NCBI GenBank assembly: GCA_011742915.1
Contig: JAAQTN010000014.1
Coordinates: 1 to 64,000 of the forward strand
Source of the DNA: Billgrantia desiderata
GTDB lineage: Bacteria > Pseudomonadota > Gammaproteobacteria > Pseudomonadales > Halomonadaceae
Length of the DNA stretch: 64,000 bases
Reading direction: 5' to 3'
Numbering within the stretch: position 1 is the stretch's first letter; every line of letters starts with the position of its first letter. The notes under the pieces are model-generated. The model was given only the letters and a program-made list of their open reading frames with translations, did no database searches and was not told the DNA's origin. Positions 36,087 to 44,524 of this stretch are shown in pieces. The position numbers were made by a program, and so were the translations under genes.

Positions 36087-36719
36087 CTATCCATCCAACT
36101 CGCGAAGCAGGGCCCGCACCGGCGAGGCGTCGGCCCCAGCCAGCTTCAGCGGCAGGGCAATCAGCTCGTAGTGGCCCGGCGGCACCGCGTCCAGCACCAG
36201 CCCTTCGAGAATCGCCATGCCGTGATGCCGCACCCGATGGTGTGCCAGCAGACGGCTATCCACCTCGGGATCGAGCGAAGGAGTGTCCACGCCGATCAGC
36301 CGCGCGCCGCGCTCGGCCAGCAGGTCGATGCTCTCCGGCGCGATGGTGGTGAAGTCGCTGCGCCAGCGCTCATGAGGAAAGTGCCCCCAGGTGCGCAGCA
36401 GCACCCGCTCGACGTGCGACGGCAGCACGGGCAACAGATGTTCGGGCTCGACCCTCGGCCCGGCATGGCGCATGTCCAGTACCACGCAGGGACCCAAATA
36501 GGGGGTGAGTTCCACCTCGTCGATGGCTTGGCCATCGGCCGCATAGTGGCTCGGCGCATCGGCATGGGTGCCGGTGTGGGTGGAGAGCGTCAGGCGCGAG
36601 ACGTTGACCGGGCACTGCCCGTCGAGCACCCAGGTCGGCTCGTGGGCAAACGGGGTATCGCCAGGCCACACCGGCATGTCGGCGCGCAGCGGCTGGGAAA
36701 TGTCATGGAGCCGGCTCAT
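36087..36719 (-). CDS. kynB: Kynurenine formamidase KynB
   Basis: A 210-residue metal-dependent hydrolase converting N-formylkynurenine to kynurenine and formate. The cyclase-family N-terminus DISQPLRADMPVWPGDTPF and the zinc-binding HTGTHADAPSHY (about 49-60) are intact. The start overlaps the kynA stop as ATGA, so translation is coupled. It is followed by kynU after 80 bp. Confidence 0.94.
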   Translation of the reverse strand: MSRLHDISQPLRADMPVWPGDTPFAHEPTWVLDGQCPVNVSRLTLSTHTGTHADAPSHYAADGQAIDEVELTPYLGPCVVLDMRHAGPRVEPEHLLPVLPSHVERVLLRTWGHFPHERWRSDFTTIAPESIDLLAERGARLIGVDTPSLDPEVDSRLLAHHRVRHHGMAILEGLVLDAVPPGHYELIALPLKLAGADASPVRALLRELDG

Positions 36720-37588
36720 GAGGCGCCCTCCTCCAGCGTGGTGCGCACCGACCACAGCTCGGGGAAGAACTGCAGATCCAGCGCCTTGGCGAGATACGAA
36801 GCCCCGCCGGTGCCACCGGTGCCGGGCTTCTGTCCGATGATACGCTCCACCGTCTTGAGGTGGCTGAAGCGCCACTGGTGGAAGTGGTACTCGGTATCGA
36901 CGAGCTTTTCGGCCAGTTCGTAGAGCTCCCAGTAGCGGCCGGTATCGCGGTAGATGTCCGCCCAGGCCTGCTCCACCTCGTCGCAGGGCCGATAGGGCTC
37001 GGACCAGTCCCGCGCGACGACCGAATCGGGCAGTGCGAAGCCGCGCCGCGCCAGCAGCTGCAGGCTGATGTCGTACAGGCTCGGGGCGTGGAGCACCTCG
37101 CTGAGGCGCCGGTAGCGCTCGGGATGGCGACGGTGCACCTCGATCATCGCCGCATTCTTGTTGCCGAGCAGGAACTCCAGCTCGCGATACTGGAACGACT
37201 GGAAGCCCGAACTCTGGCCGAGGCTGTCGCGAAAGCGCGCGTAGTCCGCGGGGGTCATGGTCACCAGCACCTCCCAGGCATTGATCATCTGCGCCTGGAT
37301 CCGCGCCACCCGGGTGAGCATCTTGAACGCCGGGCGCAAGCGGTCGGATGCGATGTGCGCCGCGGCGGCGTGGGCCTCGTGCAGACACTGCTTGAGCCAC
37401 AGCTCCGAGACCTGATGGATGACGATGAACAGCATCTCGTCATGCTCCGCGGTACCCGGCCGCTGGGCCGAGAGCAGCGGCTCCAGCTGCAGGTAGTCGC
37501 CATAGCTCATCGGCTGGTCCCAGTGCACCCCCTCCTGCGAGAGATCCACACTGGCGCTGCGTGCCTGCCCTTCCTTCCGCTTGGCCAT
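36716..37588 (-). CDS. kynA: Tryptophan 2,3-dioxygenase KynA
   Basis: A 290-residue haem dioxygenase that opens the indole ring of tryptophan to N-formylkynurenine. Visible signatures are HQVSELWLKQ (about 58-67), the FQYRELEFLLGNKN segment and the C-terminal RFSHLKTVERIIGQKPGTGG, which includes the haem-binding histidine region. Normal length. First gene of kynABU, cytoplasmic. No regulator gene (such as an Lrp-type kynR) is adjacent, and no anthranilate-degrading genes follow, so the products may go to anthranilate for another locus. Confidence 0.95.
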   Translation of the reverse strand: MAKRKEGQARSASVDLSQEGVHWDQPMSYGDYLQLEPLLSAQRPGTAEHDEMLFIVIHQVSELWLKQCLHEAHAAAAHIASDRLRPAFKMLTRVARIQAQMINAWEVLVTMTPADYARFRDSLGQSSGFQSFQYRELEFLLGNKNAAMIEVHRRHPERYRRLSEVLHAPSLYDISLQLLARRGFALPDSVVARDWSEPYRPCDEVEQAWADIYRDTGRYWELYELAEKLVDTEYHFHQWRFSHLKTVERIIGQKPGTGGTGGASYLAKALDLQFFPELWSVRTTLEEGAS

Positions 37589-37642
37589 GGTCGCCCTCCT
37601 TCGTCGTCTTTCCGTCAGTTTACGAAGTTACAACCACAGCCA

Positions 37643-37759
37643 CTGACCGACCAGGTGTTCTACCTGAACTGGTATCGGGTCATGCGCCAGGGCGAAGCCG
37701 AGGGCTCGGCGGCAGGAGCCCTGGCGCATACGCTGCATACCGTCATCGCATACCGCTGA
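37643..37759 (+). pseudogene. Possible remnant of an unrecognised gene
   Basis: Between kynA and selO, 38 in-frame codons read LTDQVFYLNWYRVMRQGEAE and onwards to VIAYR and a stop. The composition is protein-like and rich in aromatic residues, unlike a random frame, but no start with a ribosome site precedes it and I do not recognise a family. It could be the 3' end of a deleted gene or a chance frame. Confidence 0.25.
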
Positions 37760-37780
37760 GAAGGCGAATCAGGCGCAGCC

Positions 37781-39259
37781 TCAGGTCCCGCAGAAGGTAC
37801 GGAACACCCGCTCGGTGGGCTCGGCCGGCCGCATGTACTCCTCGCGCCCAGGCTGGTCGTCGAAGGGGTGGGTGATGATCTCGAGCAGGGTCTCGAAGGG
37901 GCCGTAGTCGTTTTCGTCCATGGCCGCGGTCAGCGCCTGCTGCACGCGGTGATTGCGCGGGATGAAGGCCGGGTTGGCCCGACGCATGCGCTGCGCCCGT
38001 TCGCTCTCGCCCTGCTCTTCCTGGGCGAGACGCTCGCGCCACTCCTCCAGCCAGCCGGCGATCTCCTCGGGGCGTTCGAACAGCTCGATCAGCGCGGCTT
38101 CCGCTGCGGCGCTCTCGGCAACATTCGCCAACCGGCGGAAGGTCAGGGTGAAGTCGGCGCGGCCACGGTGCATGGCCGCCAACAGTGCCTCGATCAGTGC
38201 CTTGTCACCGGGCTTCTCGCTGACCAGACCGAGCTTGGCGCGCATGACCGCCAGCCACTCGCGCTCGTACTGCTCCGGGAAGCGCTGCAGCAGCTCGGTG
38301 GCCCGCTCCACCGCGCGCTCGCTGTCGTCGTCGATCAGCGGCAGCAGGGTCTCGGCCAGCCGCGCCAGGTTCCACTGGGCGATCCACGGCTGGTTGGAGT
38401 AGGCATAGCGCCCGCCTTCGTCGATGGAGCTGAACACCATTTTCGGGTCGTACTGCTCCATGAAGGCGCAGGGGCCGTAGTCGATGGTCTCGCCGGAAAC
38501 CGAGGTGTTGTCGGTGTTCATCACGCCGTGGATGAAGCCCACGCCCATCCACTTGGCGATCAGCGCCGCCTGGCGCGCCTGTACCGCTTCCAGCAGGCCC
38601 AGATAGCGCTCGCCGCCCTGCCGTGACTCAAGCGCCGGATAGTGGCGCTCGATGACGTGCCCGGCCAGCTCACGTACGCCTTCGATATCGCCGCGGGCGG
38701 CAAAGTACTGGAAGGTGCCGACGCGGATATGGCTGGAGGCGACCCGGGTGAGAATGGCCCCGGGCTCGGGAATGCCGCGCATGACCCGCTCGCCGGTGGT
38801 CACCGCAGCCAGCGCTCGGGTAGTGGGGACGCCCAGGGCGTGCATCGCCTCGCTGACCAGATACTCGCGCAGCACCGGCCCCAGGGGCGAGCGGCCGTCG
38901 CCACCGCGGGAGAACGGCGTACGCCCCGCGCCCTTGAGCTGAATGTCGCGCAGCCGGCTGTCGCGGTCGGTCACCTCGCCCAGCAGCACCGCGCGGCCGT
39001 CGCCCAACTGCGGCACGAAGCCGCCGAACTGATGCCCGGCATAGGCCTGGGCCAGCGGTTCGGCACCACGCGGCACCACGTTGCCGGAGAACCACACCGC
39101 CGCCTCTTCGGCATCGAAGGCGGAAAGCTCGAAGCCCAGCGCCTCGGCCAGCGGCCGATTGAAGGCCACCAGGTGAGGCTCACGCACGGGCACTGGCTCG
39201 ACGTGGGCGTAGAAGCGTTCCGGCAGGCGGGCATAACGCAGAGTGAACGGGGGAAACAT
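37781..39259 (-). CDS. selO: Protein adenylyltransferase SelO (YdiU)
   Basis: A 492-residue pseudokinase-fold AMP transferase of the SelO family, which AMPylates proteins in redox stress. The ATP region GRTPFSRGGDGRSPLGPVLR and the later NTDNTSVSGETIDYGPCAFM segment are characteristic. The chain ends TFCGT, placing cysteine three residues from the end, where eukaryotic SelO has selenocysteine. The start at 39259 has TGGAG upstream; two further upstream ATGs are in frame. Single gene with no clear operon partner. Confidence 0.92.
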   Translation of the reverse strand: MFPPFTLRYARLPERFYAHVEPVPVREPHLVAFNRPLAEALGFELSAFDAEEAAVWFSGNVVPRGAEPLAQAYAGHQFGGFVPQLGDGRAVLLGEVTDRDSRLRDIQLKGAGRTPFSRGGDGRSPLGPVLREYLVSEAMHALGVPTTRALAAVTTGERVMRGIPEPGAILTRVASSHIRVGTFQYFAARGDIEGVRELAGHVIERHYPALESRQGGERYLGLLEAVQARQAALIAKWMGVGFIHGVMNTDNTSVSGETIDYGPCAFMEQYDPKMVFSSIDEGGRYAYSNQPWIAQWNLARLAETLLPLIDDDSERAVERATELLQRFPEQYEREWLAVMRAKLGLVSEKPGDKALIEALLAAMHRGRADFTLTFRRLANVAESAAAEAALIELFERPEEIAGWLEEWRERLAQEEQGESERAQRMRRANPAFIPRNHRVQQALTAAMDENDYGPFETLLEIITHPFDDQPGREEYMRPAEPTERVFRTFCGT

Positions 39260-39370
39260 GGCAACTCCAGCAGTCTTCATGCCGCTCACTGTAGGCGCGG
39301 GGGCGGCGAAAATCGAGCGCCGTTGCACCCCCTTACAAGGGGCTGATCACGAGCGACTCGTGACGAGCGA

Positions 39371-40054
39371 CTAGCCGGTAGCGGAAACCGGCCGCTCGAA
39401 CTCGCGAATGCTGGCCACGAAGTCGCTGAAGCGCTCGCCCTGGATCAGCACGTGATTGCGCAAGGCATGCTCCGCCGCCACCGGGTCGCCCGCCTCGATG
39501 GCTGCCACCACGTCCCGATGCTCGCTCAGGGAGCTGTGCATGCGCTGGCGAACCTTAAGCTGCAGGCGACGGTAGGGCTTGAGCCGCTGCTTGAGCTGAC
39601 GCGCCTCACCGAGCAGAAAGGTGTTGTGGCTGGCCCGGTAGATGCAGTCGTGGAAGGCCTCGTTCTCGTAGTAGTACTCGTCGGTGTCTCCGGCCCGGGC
39701 GGCCGCCTCGCAGCGCTCCAGCGCATCACGCAGCTCGGCGAGCTCCGCATCGCTGATGCGCCGCGCCGCCAGCCGCCCGCACATGGCCTCCAGCTCCGCC
39801 ATGACCTCGAACATCTCGATCAGCTGATCGATGCCCACCTTGGCCACGAAGGTGCCCTTCTTGGGCGAGACCGTCACCAGTCCACTGGCCACGAGCTGCT
39901 GGATCGCTTCACGCACCGGGGTACGGGAGACGTTGAACTCCCGCCCCAACGCCTCCGGGTCCAGCCTTTCGCCAGGCAGCCGGCGGCCGTTGATGATGTC
40001 GTTCTCCAGCGAATCGCGCAGGCGCTGTGCATTGGAGCGCTTGGTGCTGGTCAT
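39371..40054 (-). CDS. matR: GntR/FCD-family regulator, likely MatR of malonate use
   Basis: A 227-residue GntR regulator with an N-terminal winged helix (about 6-72; LGREFNVSRTPVREAIQQL) and an all-helical FCD effector domain (about 80-205). Divergent from the malonate TRAP and matAB operon, which makes it the probable malonate-responsive repressor, as MatR is in rhizobia. The start at 40054 has GAGGAGG upstream. Candidate operators lie at 40118-40146. The symbol is assigned from context. Confidence 0.75.
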   Translation of the reverse strand: MTSTKRSNAQRLRDSLENDIINGRRLPGERLDPEALGREFNVSRTPVREAIQQLVASGLVTVSPKKGTFVAKVGIDQLIEMFEVMAELEAMCGRLAARRISDAELAELRDALERCEAAARAGDTDEYYYENEAFHDCIYRASHNTFLLGEARQLKQRLKPYRRLQLKVRQRMHSSLSEHRDVVAAIEAGDPVAAEHALRNHVLIQGERFSDFVASIREFERPVSATG

Positions 40055-40117
40055 GGCCACCTCCTCGGTCGCGGCATTCAAGAGTGGGTCTTTTTACTGT
40101 AACGGATTTGACATGAG

Positions 40118-40146
40118 TATATACAACGTCTATTGAAGTATACATC
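40118..40146. promoter_or_regulatory. GTATATACAA-type operators between matR and dctP
   Basis: GTATATACAA (40118-40127) and GTATACAT (40139-40146) lie 60-85 bp before dctP and 65-90 bp before matR. FCD-type GntR proteins bind GTATAC-centred palindromes, and as I recall the rhizobial MatR site contains TTGTATATACAA, which shares ten bases with the first copy. Confidence 0.55.
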
Positions 40147-40203
40147 AGCACGCCTGATGGATATAAACTGCTCAGTACAACAACAACCCCAAGGAGACGC
40201 CCA

Positions 40204-41205
40204 ATGCAACGCCACACCCTAGCCACTCTGGCCGTGACGCTCGGCCTGGCCCTCGCCTTCAGCAGTGTCGCCGCCGCCAACACCGTACTGCGCGCCTCGC
40301 ACCAGTTCCCCGGTGGCCAAGGCGATGTCCGCGATGAAATGGTGCAGATGATGGCCCGGCAGATCGCCGAAGCCGATGTCGGACTCGAAATCCAGGTCTA
40401 CCCCGGCCAGTCGCTGTTCCGCGCCAACGAGCAGTGGGGCGCGCTGGTACGCGGCCGTCTGGACATGACCCTGCTGCCGCTGGACTACGCCAGTGGCCGC
40501 CATCCGGAGTTTTCCGCCACCCTGATGCCGGGCCTGGTGCGCAATCACGAGCACGCCGCGCGACTCAACGAGTCCGAGTACATGGACATGATCAAACAGG
40601 TGATCATGGACAACGGCGCCCGAGTGCTGGCCGACAGCTGGCTGGCCGGCGGCTTCGCCTCCAGCGAGCAGTGCATCACCTCTCCCGATACCGTGCGCGG
40701 CCAGAACATCCGCGCCGCCGGTCCGGCCTTCGAGCAGATGCTGCAGGCCGCCGGCGCCTCCATCGCCTCGATGCCCTCTTCGGAGGTCTACACCGCCATG
40801 CAGACCGGCGTGCTGGATGCCGCCAACACCTCGTCGATGTCGTTCATCTCCTTCCGCCTCTACGAGCAGGTGGAGTGCCTGACCGAACCGGGCGATTTTG
40901 CGCTGTGGTTCATGTACGAGCCGATCCTTATCTCGGAGCAAGTGTGGCAGCGCCTCAACGAGGAGCAGCAGGCCGCACTGATGGAAGCGGGCAAGGCCGC
41001 CGAGGAGTTCTTCGCCGCCGAGGCCGCGGCCATCGACGCCAAGATGGTCGAGGTCTATGAGGAGAACGGCATCGAGGTGGTACGCATGAGCGAGGAGGAC
41101 TACAACGCCTGGCTCGAGATCGCCCGCGAAACCTCCTACAAGAACTTCGCCGAAAACGTACCCAACGGCCAGGCCATCATCGACGCGGCCCTCGCCGTCG
41201 ATTGA
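40204..41205 (+). CDS. matP: TRAP binding protein DctP of the malonate operon
   Basis: A 333-residue DctP-family protein with a signal peptide ending near residue 25 (SSVAAANTV). Binding-fold segments include RASHQFPGG and a YTAMQTGVLDAANTSSMSF stretch near the expected ligand site. AAGGAG precedes the start. It is encoded with DctQM and the malonate enzymes matA and matB, so malonate is the likely ligand, as for MatPQM in rhizobia. The name is from context. Confidence 0.82.
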   Translation: MQRHTLATLAVTLGLALAFSSVAAANTVLRASHQFPGGQGDVRDEMVQMMARQIAEADVGLEIQVYPGQSLFRANEQWGALVRGRLDMTLLPLDYASGRHPEFSATLMPGLVRNHEHAARLNESEYMDMIKQVIMDNGARVLADSWLAGGFASSEQCITSPDTVRGQNIRAAGPAFEQMLQAAGASIASMPSSEVYTAMQTGVLDAANTSSMSFISFRLYEQVECLTEPGDFALWFMYEPILISEQVWQRLNEEQQAALMEAGKAAEEFFAAEAAAIDAKMVEVYEENGIEVVRMSEEDYNAWLEIARETSYKNFAENVPNGQAIIDAALAVD

Positions 41206-41228
41206 CGTCCAACCCTTCCCAGTGAGTC

Positions 41229-41251
41229 GGGCCACCCGCCACGGGTGGCCC
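41229..41251 (+). promoter_or_regulatory. Hairpin between malonate dctP and dctQ
   Basis: A perfect 10-bp stem (GGGCCACCCG 41229-41238 with CGGGTGGCCC 41242-41251, loop CCA) sits 23 bp past the dctP stop. It is the same arrangement as in the 32.8 kb TRAP operon and suggests partial termination or mRNA stabilisation favouring the binding protein. Confidence 0.6.
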
Positions 41252-41282
41252 CCGTTTCGAACCTCGGGAGGACTGCACGGCC

Positions 41283-41798
41283 ATGGCCCACTCTCAATCT
41301 CTCGCTCAACGATCCGGCGCCATCGGCGGCTACATCCGCCTGATGGACGCCCTGTCACGCGCCAGCGCCTACCTGGCAGCCGTGCTGTTCATCGCCGGCG
41401 TCGTGGTGATCTGTCAGATGGTCTTCATTCGCTACGTGCTCGGCATGAGCACCAGTTGGCAGACCGAGTTCACGGTGTTCTCCGTTACCGGCGCCATGCT
41501 GATGGGCAGTCCCTACGTGCTGATGACCGGCGGCCACGTGGCCATCACCATTCTGCCCGACGCCCTGGGTGGCACGGCACGCAAGATCATGCGCCTGGTG
41601 GCCGCGCTGATCGGTCTGGCCTTCTGCGCGGCGCTGGCCTATGCCTCCTGGGTCTACGTGATCGAGGCCTACCAGTACAACTGGCGCACCGGCACCGTGT
41701 GGAACCCGCTGCTGTGGCCGGGGCTGATGCCGATGGCGGTGGGCACCAGCCTGCTCACGCTGCAGTACATCGCCGAAATTCTGCGCGGGGAGGTGTGA
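41283..41798 (+). CDS. matQ: TRAP small permease DctQ of the malonate operon
   Basis: A 171-residue four-helix membrane protein of the DctQ family. The basic loop SPYVLMTGGHVAIT after helix two is typical. Followed by dctM after 2 bp, so the two permease parts are coupled. The name is from context with matAB. Confidence 0.8.
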   Translation: MAHSQSLAQRSGAIGGYIRLMDALSRASAYLAAVLFIAGVVVICQMVFIRYVLGMSTSWQTEFTVFSVTGAMLMGSPYVLMTGGHVAITILPDALGGTARKIMRLVAALIGLAFCAALAYASWVYVIEAYQYNWRTGTVWNPLLWPGLMPMAVGTSLLTLQYIAEILRGEV

Positions 41799-41800
41799 GC

Positions 41801-43135
41801 ATGGATCCGATCACCATGGGCATCATCGTCGCCATCGCGCTCATCGTGCTGATGGCCATCGGCACTCCTATTGCCTTCGCCCTGGGCGGCGTCTCGCTGC
41901 TCGCGCTGATGTACGACCGCGGTCTGCCGGAGCTGATCTACTTCGGCGAGACCTTCTTCGACCGCATCGCCGAATTCGGCTTCGTCGCCATCCCCATGTT
42001 CATCCTGATGGGTGCCGCCGTGGCTTCCTCGCCTACCGGACGCGACCTCTACCGCTCGCTGGACCTGTGGATGGGCCGTCTGCCGGGTGGGCTCGCCGTT
42101 TCCAACATCGGCGCCTGCACCATCTTTTCGGCACTTTCCGGCTCGTCGCCAGCCACCTGTGCGGCCATCGGCAAGATGGGCATTCCCGAGATGCGCACCC
42201 GCGGCTATCCCGACGGCGTGGCGGCGGGCTGTATCGCCGCCGGTGGCACGCTCGGCATCCTGATTCCGCCTTCGGTGACCATGATCATCTACGGCATCTC
42301 CACCGAAACCTCCATCGGCCGTCTGTTCATGGCGGGGGTGTTGCCCGGGCTAATGCTGGCCGGCCTGTTCATGATCTGGACCATGATTGCCTGCCGTCTG
42401 GCCGGTGGTTACGCCAACCCCATGGCCCAGGCCGCGGCCCAGGTGAAGCAGAACATCAAGGCCAACGTCGACACCAACCTCAAGGCGCTGGTGCGGGTAG
42501 TGCCCTTCCTGCTGGTGATTGCCGGCATTCTGTTCGCCCTCTACGGCGGTGTGGCCACACCCTCCGAGGCGGCAGGGGTCGGTGCTTTCCTGTGTGTGGC
42601 GCTCGCTGTACTGATCTACCGCATGTGGCAGGTGGGGCCGATCAAGCTGATCATGCGCGACTCCCTGCGCGAGAGCGTGATGATCATGCTGGTCATCGCC
42701 ACCGCCGAAGTGTTCGCCTATGCGCTCTCCTCAATGTTCATCACCCAGACCGTGGCCGCCGCCATCGCCGACATGGAAGTGAACCGCTGGGTGCTGATGG
42801 GCATCATCAACCTGTTCCTGCTCGTCGCCGGCTTCTTCCTGCCGCCGGTGGCGGTGATCGTGATGACCGCACCGATCCTGCTGCCGATCATCCTCGCCGC
42901 CGATTTCGACCCCTACTGGTTCGCGGTGATCCTGACCATCAACCTGGAGATCGGCCTGATCACCCCACCGGTGGGTCTCAATCTGTTCATCATCAAGGGC
43001 ATCGCGCCGGACATCTCGCTGCGCAACATCCTGCTGGGCAGCCTGCCTTACGCCCTGTGCATGGTGCTCGGCATCGTCCTGCTGTGCCTCTTCCCGGGCA
43101 TCGCCCTGTGGCTGCCCAACCTGATCATGGGCTGA
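41801..43135 (+). CDS. matM: TRAP large permease DctM of the malonate operon
   Basis: A 444-residue twelve-helix permease with the DctM loop FSALSGSSPATCAAIG (about 109-124) and the following ILIPPSVTMI. GGGGAGG upstream and the 2-bp gap to dctQ support the 41801 start. A frame open from 41222 is not used: it overlaps dctQ. It would import malonate with a sodium gradient. It is followed by matA after 12 bp. Confidence 0.87.
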   Translation: MDPITMGIIVAIALIVLMAIGTPIAFALGGVSLLALMYDRGLPELIYFGETFFDRIAEFGFVAIPMFILMGAAVASSPTGRDLYRSLDLWMGRLPGGLAVSNIGACTIFSALSGSSPATCAAIGKMGIPEMRTRGYPDGVAAGCIAAGGTLGILIPPSVTMIIYGISTETSIGRLFMAGVLPGLMLAGLFMIWTMIACRLAGGYANPMAQAAAQVKQNIKANVDTNLKALVRVVPFLLVIAGILFALYGGVATPSEAAGVGAFLCVALAVLIYRMWQVGPIKLIMRDSLRESVMIMLVIATAEVFAYALSSMFITQTVAAAIADMEVNRWVLMGIINLFLLVAGFFLPPVAVIVMTAPILLPIILAADFDPYWFAVILTINLEIGLITPPVGLNLFIIKGIAPDISLRNILLGSLPYALCMVLGIVLLCLFPGIALWLPNLIMG

Positions 43136-43147
43136 CGGAGAGCCGAC

Positions 43148-44524
43148 ATGAACATGACCTTCCTGCAGGAGCTGTTCAACAGCATCACCCAGCGCGACGC
43201 GCGGCTGTGGCGGCGCCAGGGCGAGGCCGGCGTTCCCGACCACGGCCAGGTGCTCGCCGCCTGCCGGGCGCTGCTGGCAAGCGACGGCGAGGCCTCGAGC
43301 ATCAGTCTGGCCAGTCGCGCGCTCTCCATGTACAACCGCCTGACGATGGAGGAGCGCACCCGCTTCTTCGAGGGGCTTGCGAGCGAGTTCGCCGCCGACC
43401 CGGCGCGCATCGACCAGGCCTACGAGGCCTACCGCGAGCAGCGCGACAACTCCCGTTTGCAGGCCCTGTTCGACGCCTGCGAGCCGCGTCGACAGGAGCT
43501 GTTCCGGCGTCTCAACCTGGCCAGCAACGGCACCTACGAGCTGGTGCGCATGCGCGAGAATTTGCTGACACTGCTGCGCGAGCGCAACGGCGACAAGCAG
43601 GAGCTCGCCGCCATCGATGCCGACTTCGCCCACCTGTTCGGCTCCTGGTTCAACCGCGGCTTTTTGGTGCTCAAGCGCATCGACTGGAATACGCCGGCCT
43701 CGATTCTGGAGAAGATCATTCGCTACGAGGCGGTGCACGAGATTCGCGACTGGGACGACCTGCGCCGCCGCCTCGACGCCCGCGACCGGCGCTGCTTCGC
43801 CTTCTTCCACCCGGCCATCGGCGACGAGCCGCTGATCTTCGTAGAAGTGGCGCTGTGCCGGGGCCTGCCCGACCGTATCCAGCCCATTCTCACGGGAGAG
43901 CGCAGCGGCGAGCGCGACATCGACGATCCCGAAGCCGCCGATGCCGCCGCCTTCTTCGGCATCAGCAACTGCCAGACCGGCCTGCGCGGCATCTCCTTCG
44001 GCAATTTCCTGATCAAGCAGGTGGTCCAGGAGCTCAAGCTGGAACTGCCCCAGCTCAAGCACTTCGTCACGCTCTCGCCGGTGCCGGGCTTTGCCGCCTG
44101 GCTCGTCGAGCGGCGCGACGACGAGGTTCTGCCCGACGAACTGCGCCAGGTGCTGCACGAGCTGGACGCCCCCGACTGGCATCTCGATGCGGCCCACAGC
44201 GAGCGCCTCGCGGCAGTGGTCAAGCCGCTGGCCGCCCGCTATCTGGTCGAGGAGAAGAACGCCCGCGGCCTGCCGCTCAACCCGGTGGCCCGCTTCCACC
44301 TCGGCAATGGCGCCGAGTTGCATCGCATCAACTGGCTCGGCGACATCTCGCCCAAGGGCTTGAAGCAGGCCGCCGGACTCATGGTCAACTACCTCTACGT
44401 GCTCGACGACATCGAGCGCAACCACGAGAACTACACCGCCAACGCCACGGTGGTATGTTCCAATGCAGTTCGCGATCTCAATCGCCGTGCCAGAAAGATG
44501 GCCAAAGGAGAGCCTGCCAAATGA
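43148..44524 (+). CDS. matA: Malonyl-CoA decarboxylase
   Basis: A 458-residue malonyl-CoA decarboxylase producing acetyl-CoA and CO2. The N-terminal helical domain (about 1-150) is followed by the GNAT-like catalytic domain with S310 (FVTLSPVPGF) and H384 (ARFHLGNGA), the conserved serine and histidine of the family. The stop overlaps the matB start (ATGA). Together with matB it completes malonate catabolism: malonate to malonyl-CoA to acetyl-CoA. Confidence 0.95.
   Translation: MNMTFLQELFNSITQRDARLWRRQGEAGVPDHGQVLAACRALLASDGEASSISLASRALSMYNRLTMEERTRFFEGLASEFAADPARIDQAYEAYREQRDNSRLQALFDACEPRRQELFRRLNLASNGTYELVRMRENLLTLLRERNGDKQELAAIDADFAHLFGSWFNRGFLVLKRIDWNTPASILEKIIRYEAVHEIRDWDDLRRRLDARDRRCFAFFHPAIGDEPLIFVEVALCRGLPDRIQPILTGERSGERDIDDPEAADAAAFFGISNCQTGLRGISFGNFLIKQVVQELKLELPQLKHFVTLSPVPGFAAWLVERRDDEVLPDELRQVLHELDAPDWHLDAAHSERLAAVVKPLAARYLVEEKNARGLPLNPVARFHLGNGAELHRINWLGDISPKGLKQAAGLMVNYLYVLDDIERNHENYTANATVVCSNAVRDLNRRARKMAKGEPAK

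Noticed and set aside
42067..44520. Long upstream extension of the matB frame through dctM and matA
   Set aside because: The extension reads Arg/His/Pro-rich sequence overlapping two clear genes. The acyl-CoA ligase fold begins at 44521, with a ribosome site there.
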